64,000 bases of DNA, from contig LNAC01000340.1 of the NCBI GenBank assembly GCA_002007465.1, positions 270,850 through 334,849 on the forward strand, given 5' to 3'. Source of the DNA: Ailurus styani (Eukaryota > Chordata > Mammalia > Carnivora > Ailuridae). Positions 62,690 through 64,000 of the stretch are shown here, piece after piece. The translations under genes and the position numbers were made by a program. The notes beneath the pieces were generated by a model. That model made no database searches and was not told the origin of the DNA. It worked only from the letters and a program-made list of their open reading frames with translations. Numbering within the stretch: the first letter of the stretch is position 1; every line of letters starts with the position of its first letter.

Positions 62690-63365
62690 CTCTTTTCATT
62701 TAATCTACTAGCAAATCTTGCTGGATCTATCTTCAGAATATATCCCAAATCACACCACTTCTCATCACCTACAGGGTCCAAGCCAACAATATCTCTCTTT
62801 ACTGGTTTCACTGTTTCCCTTCCTATCCCTCCACAGCCGATTAGTCACTTAGGCAAGCAGACAGGAAGATCTTTTTGCAATCTCACTCAAACCATGTCAT
62901 TCTTCTGCTCAGAACTATTCAATAGCTCCCAGCCCACTCTGGATAAAATCCGAAGGCCTTCCATCGGGCCAGCTCTCTCTCTCACCCTGTCCCATGACCC
63001 CATTCCTTGCTCTCTGAGCCAGGCTGGCTTTCTGGCTAGTCCTTGTTTGTGTCAAATACCTTTTCACCTTAGGCCCTTTGCACCTGCTGTTCCCTCTGTC
63101 TGCAACTGTCTTCTCCCAGTATTTTCCTGCCTCTCTCTTTGGTCCAATGTCACCTCCTCGAGCCCTTCCTTGATCATCCCATCAAGCCCCCTCACCTTAC
63201 CCCCTTGCCTTACTTTTCTGATTCTGTCATACTCTCTAATCCCTGACATCATATATATTTCCATTCATACACTGCCTGTCTTTCCCACTGCCCTGTAAGT
63301 TCCATGTGGACAGGGTGCCTGTCACATCGTAGACACCTGATAAATATTCGCTGAGAGCCCGAGTG
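62690..63365 (+). mobile_element. L2 LINE, long sense copy
   Basis: 'CATGTCATTCTTCTGCTCAGAACTATTCAATAGCTCCC', 'CACTCTGGATAAAATCCGAAGGCC', 'AGGCCCTTTGCACCTGCTGTTCCCTCTGTCTGC', 'GGTCCAATGTCACCTCCTCGAGCCCTTCCTTGATC', 'CCTGTAAGTTCCATGTGGACAGGG' and 'CCTGATAAATATTCGCTGAG'. The 134-codon frame inside (62894-63298) is a by-product of this repeat. Confidence 0.93.
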
Positions 63366-64000
63366 AGTGCTGAACTTGTAACTAATGACCTTGGATGATG
63401 AGCAGCGTCTTTGGTTCATCCATTTTCCCATGTGTGAAGGAAGTGATGGGACGAGATTTATGGTTTTCAAAGTACATTCTGTCTTCGGGCTGAGTGGGGG
63501 CAGGGGGCACTTCGGAGCTGCCTCCCTGCTTCACCTTTTATTTTTATTGTGCTCGGGTTCCGAAGAAGAAGCAATCATGTATTGTTGTTAAGAGGTGGCT
63601 CTGATGGTCTCCTGGGTGACTTCAAGGCTAGCCCGGCCAGTTTCCTCTCCCTCACATCATTCTAGAACTTGTCACATCTACTCTTAGCAGAAGGCCTTTG
63701 TGGGCTCTCTCCCTTTGCCTTAAATTCTGAAAAGTCTAAGCGGATTCTCTTGCTCTTCATTAAAGAAGCACAGAGGGGTTACTGTCTTCTAGCACCAATC
63801 CATTATCTGGTCGGTACTGCCGTGGAAGTTCCCAGCAGAGGGGTCCCCGTGCTTTGGATGTTTAAAGGAAATCCCCTCCCTCCCCCTCACTTGGCAACAA
63901 ATCTCTCCTTTTTCTTTTACCGCATGCAATTTAGAGAAATTGGCAAATTTCTCTAAAACCGAGGAGACATTAAGTTTAAACAGGAAGGGAAAATCGATCC
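63366..64000. other. Unique stretch to the window end, nothing recognised
   Basis: No repeat or exon recognised. The last 100 bases include the short inverted word pair AGAGAAATT..AATTTCTCT (63932-63953). Confidence 0.4.

Noticed and set aside
62894..63298. 134-codon plus-strand open frame
   Set aside because: It lies wholly inside the 3' part of an L2 copy.
1..64000. Bacterial-type features (operons, CRISPR arrays, insertion sequences, origins)
   Set aside because: The composition, SINEs, LINEs and microsatellites are those of mammalian nuclear DNA. No spaced palindromic repeat array occurs.

Overview
This 64 kb window is vertebrate nuclear DNA from a carnivoran mammal, most likely a mustelid (ferret, mink, marten, badger or otter group). 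The evidence is about 16 tRNA-derived CAN-family SINEs with the typical 'GGCGCCTGGGTGGCTCAG' head. At least six are of a young type that I associate with mustelids: the head runs on as 'TGGGTTAA(A)GCCTCTGCC', the 3' part reads 'CTGCCTGCCTCTC', and several have perfect 14-17 bp target-site duplications. The canine and feline forms of this SINE are absent, and a 5'-truncated carnivore-type L1 is present at 4571-5165. Species and chromosome cannot be named from sequence alone.

No known protein-coding gene, rRNA or functional tRNA was recognised. Every open frame of 200 codons or more looks like a chance frame in GC-rich or repeat-derived DNA. The window therefore looks intergenic or deep-intronic. 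It is dominated by very old mammalian repeats (about 40 MIR and about 28 L2 pieces on both strands), with scattered MLT1/MaLR-type LTRs, hAT-type DNA transposon remnants (MER5-like, MER20-like), L1 fragments of several ages, and microsatellites.

Layout. 0-16 kb: MIR and L2 pieces, one LTR, the L1, two twin (TG)n(GA)n microsatellites near 9.0 and 9.5 kb, back-to-back SINEs at 10.6-11.1 kb, and a GC-rich unique block at 12.3-14.1 kb. A short open frame with a membrane-like segment lies at 14.45 kb. 16-36 kb: MIRs in both orientations, an old L1 3' end at 21.6-22.1 kb, a small CpG-rich block at 27.6-27.9 kb, and a MER5-like element at 30.5 kb. 36-48 kb: a candidate conserved non-coding block with an RFX-like site, two LTRs, long L2 copies on opposite strands (38.9-39.8 kb and 46.9-47.9 kb), a 265 bp purine tract, and a 23 bp perfect palindrome at 43.43 kb. 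48-64 kb: MLT1 LTRs, an AT-rich old L1 region carrying a double SINE insertion (54.6-56.0 kb), a GC-rich unique block (58.6-59.9 kb), and a long L2 near the right end.

Repeat families are named from memory of consensus sequences, not from a RepeatMasker run, so boundaries are approximate (tens of bases for MIR and L2) and subfamily names are tentative. The most promising non-repeat signals are the 47-codon membrane-type frame with splice-like flanks at 14.45 kb, the CpG-rich block, and the palindrome. All are hypotheses.
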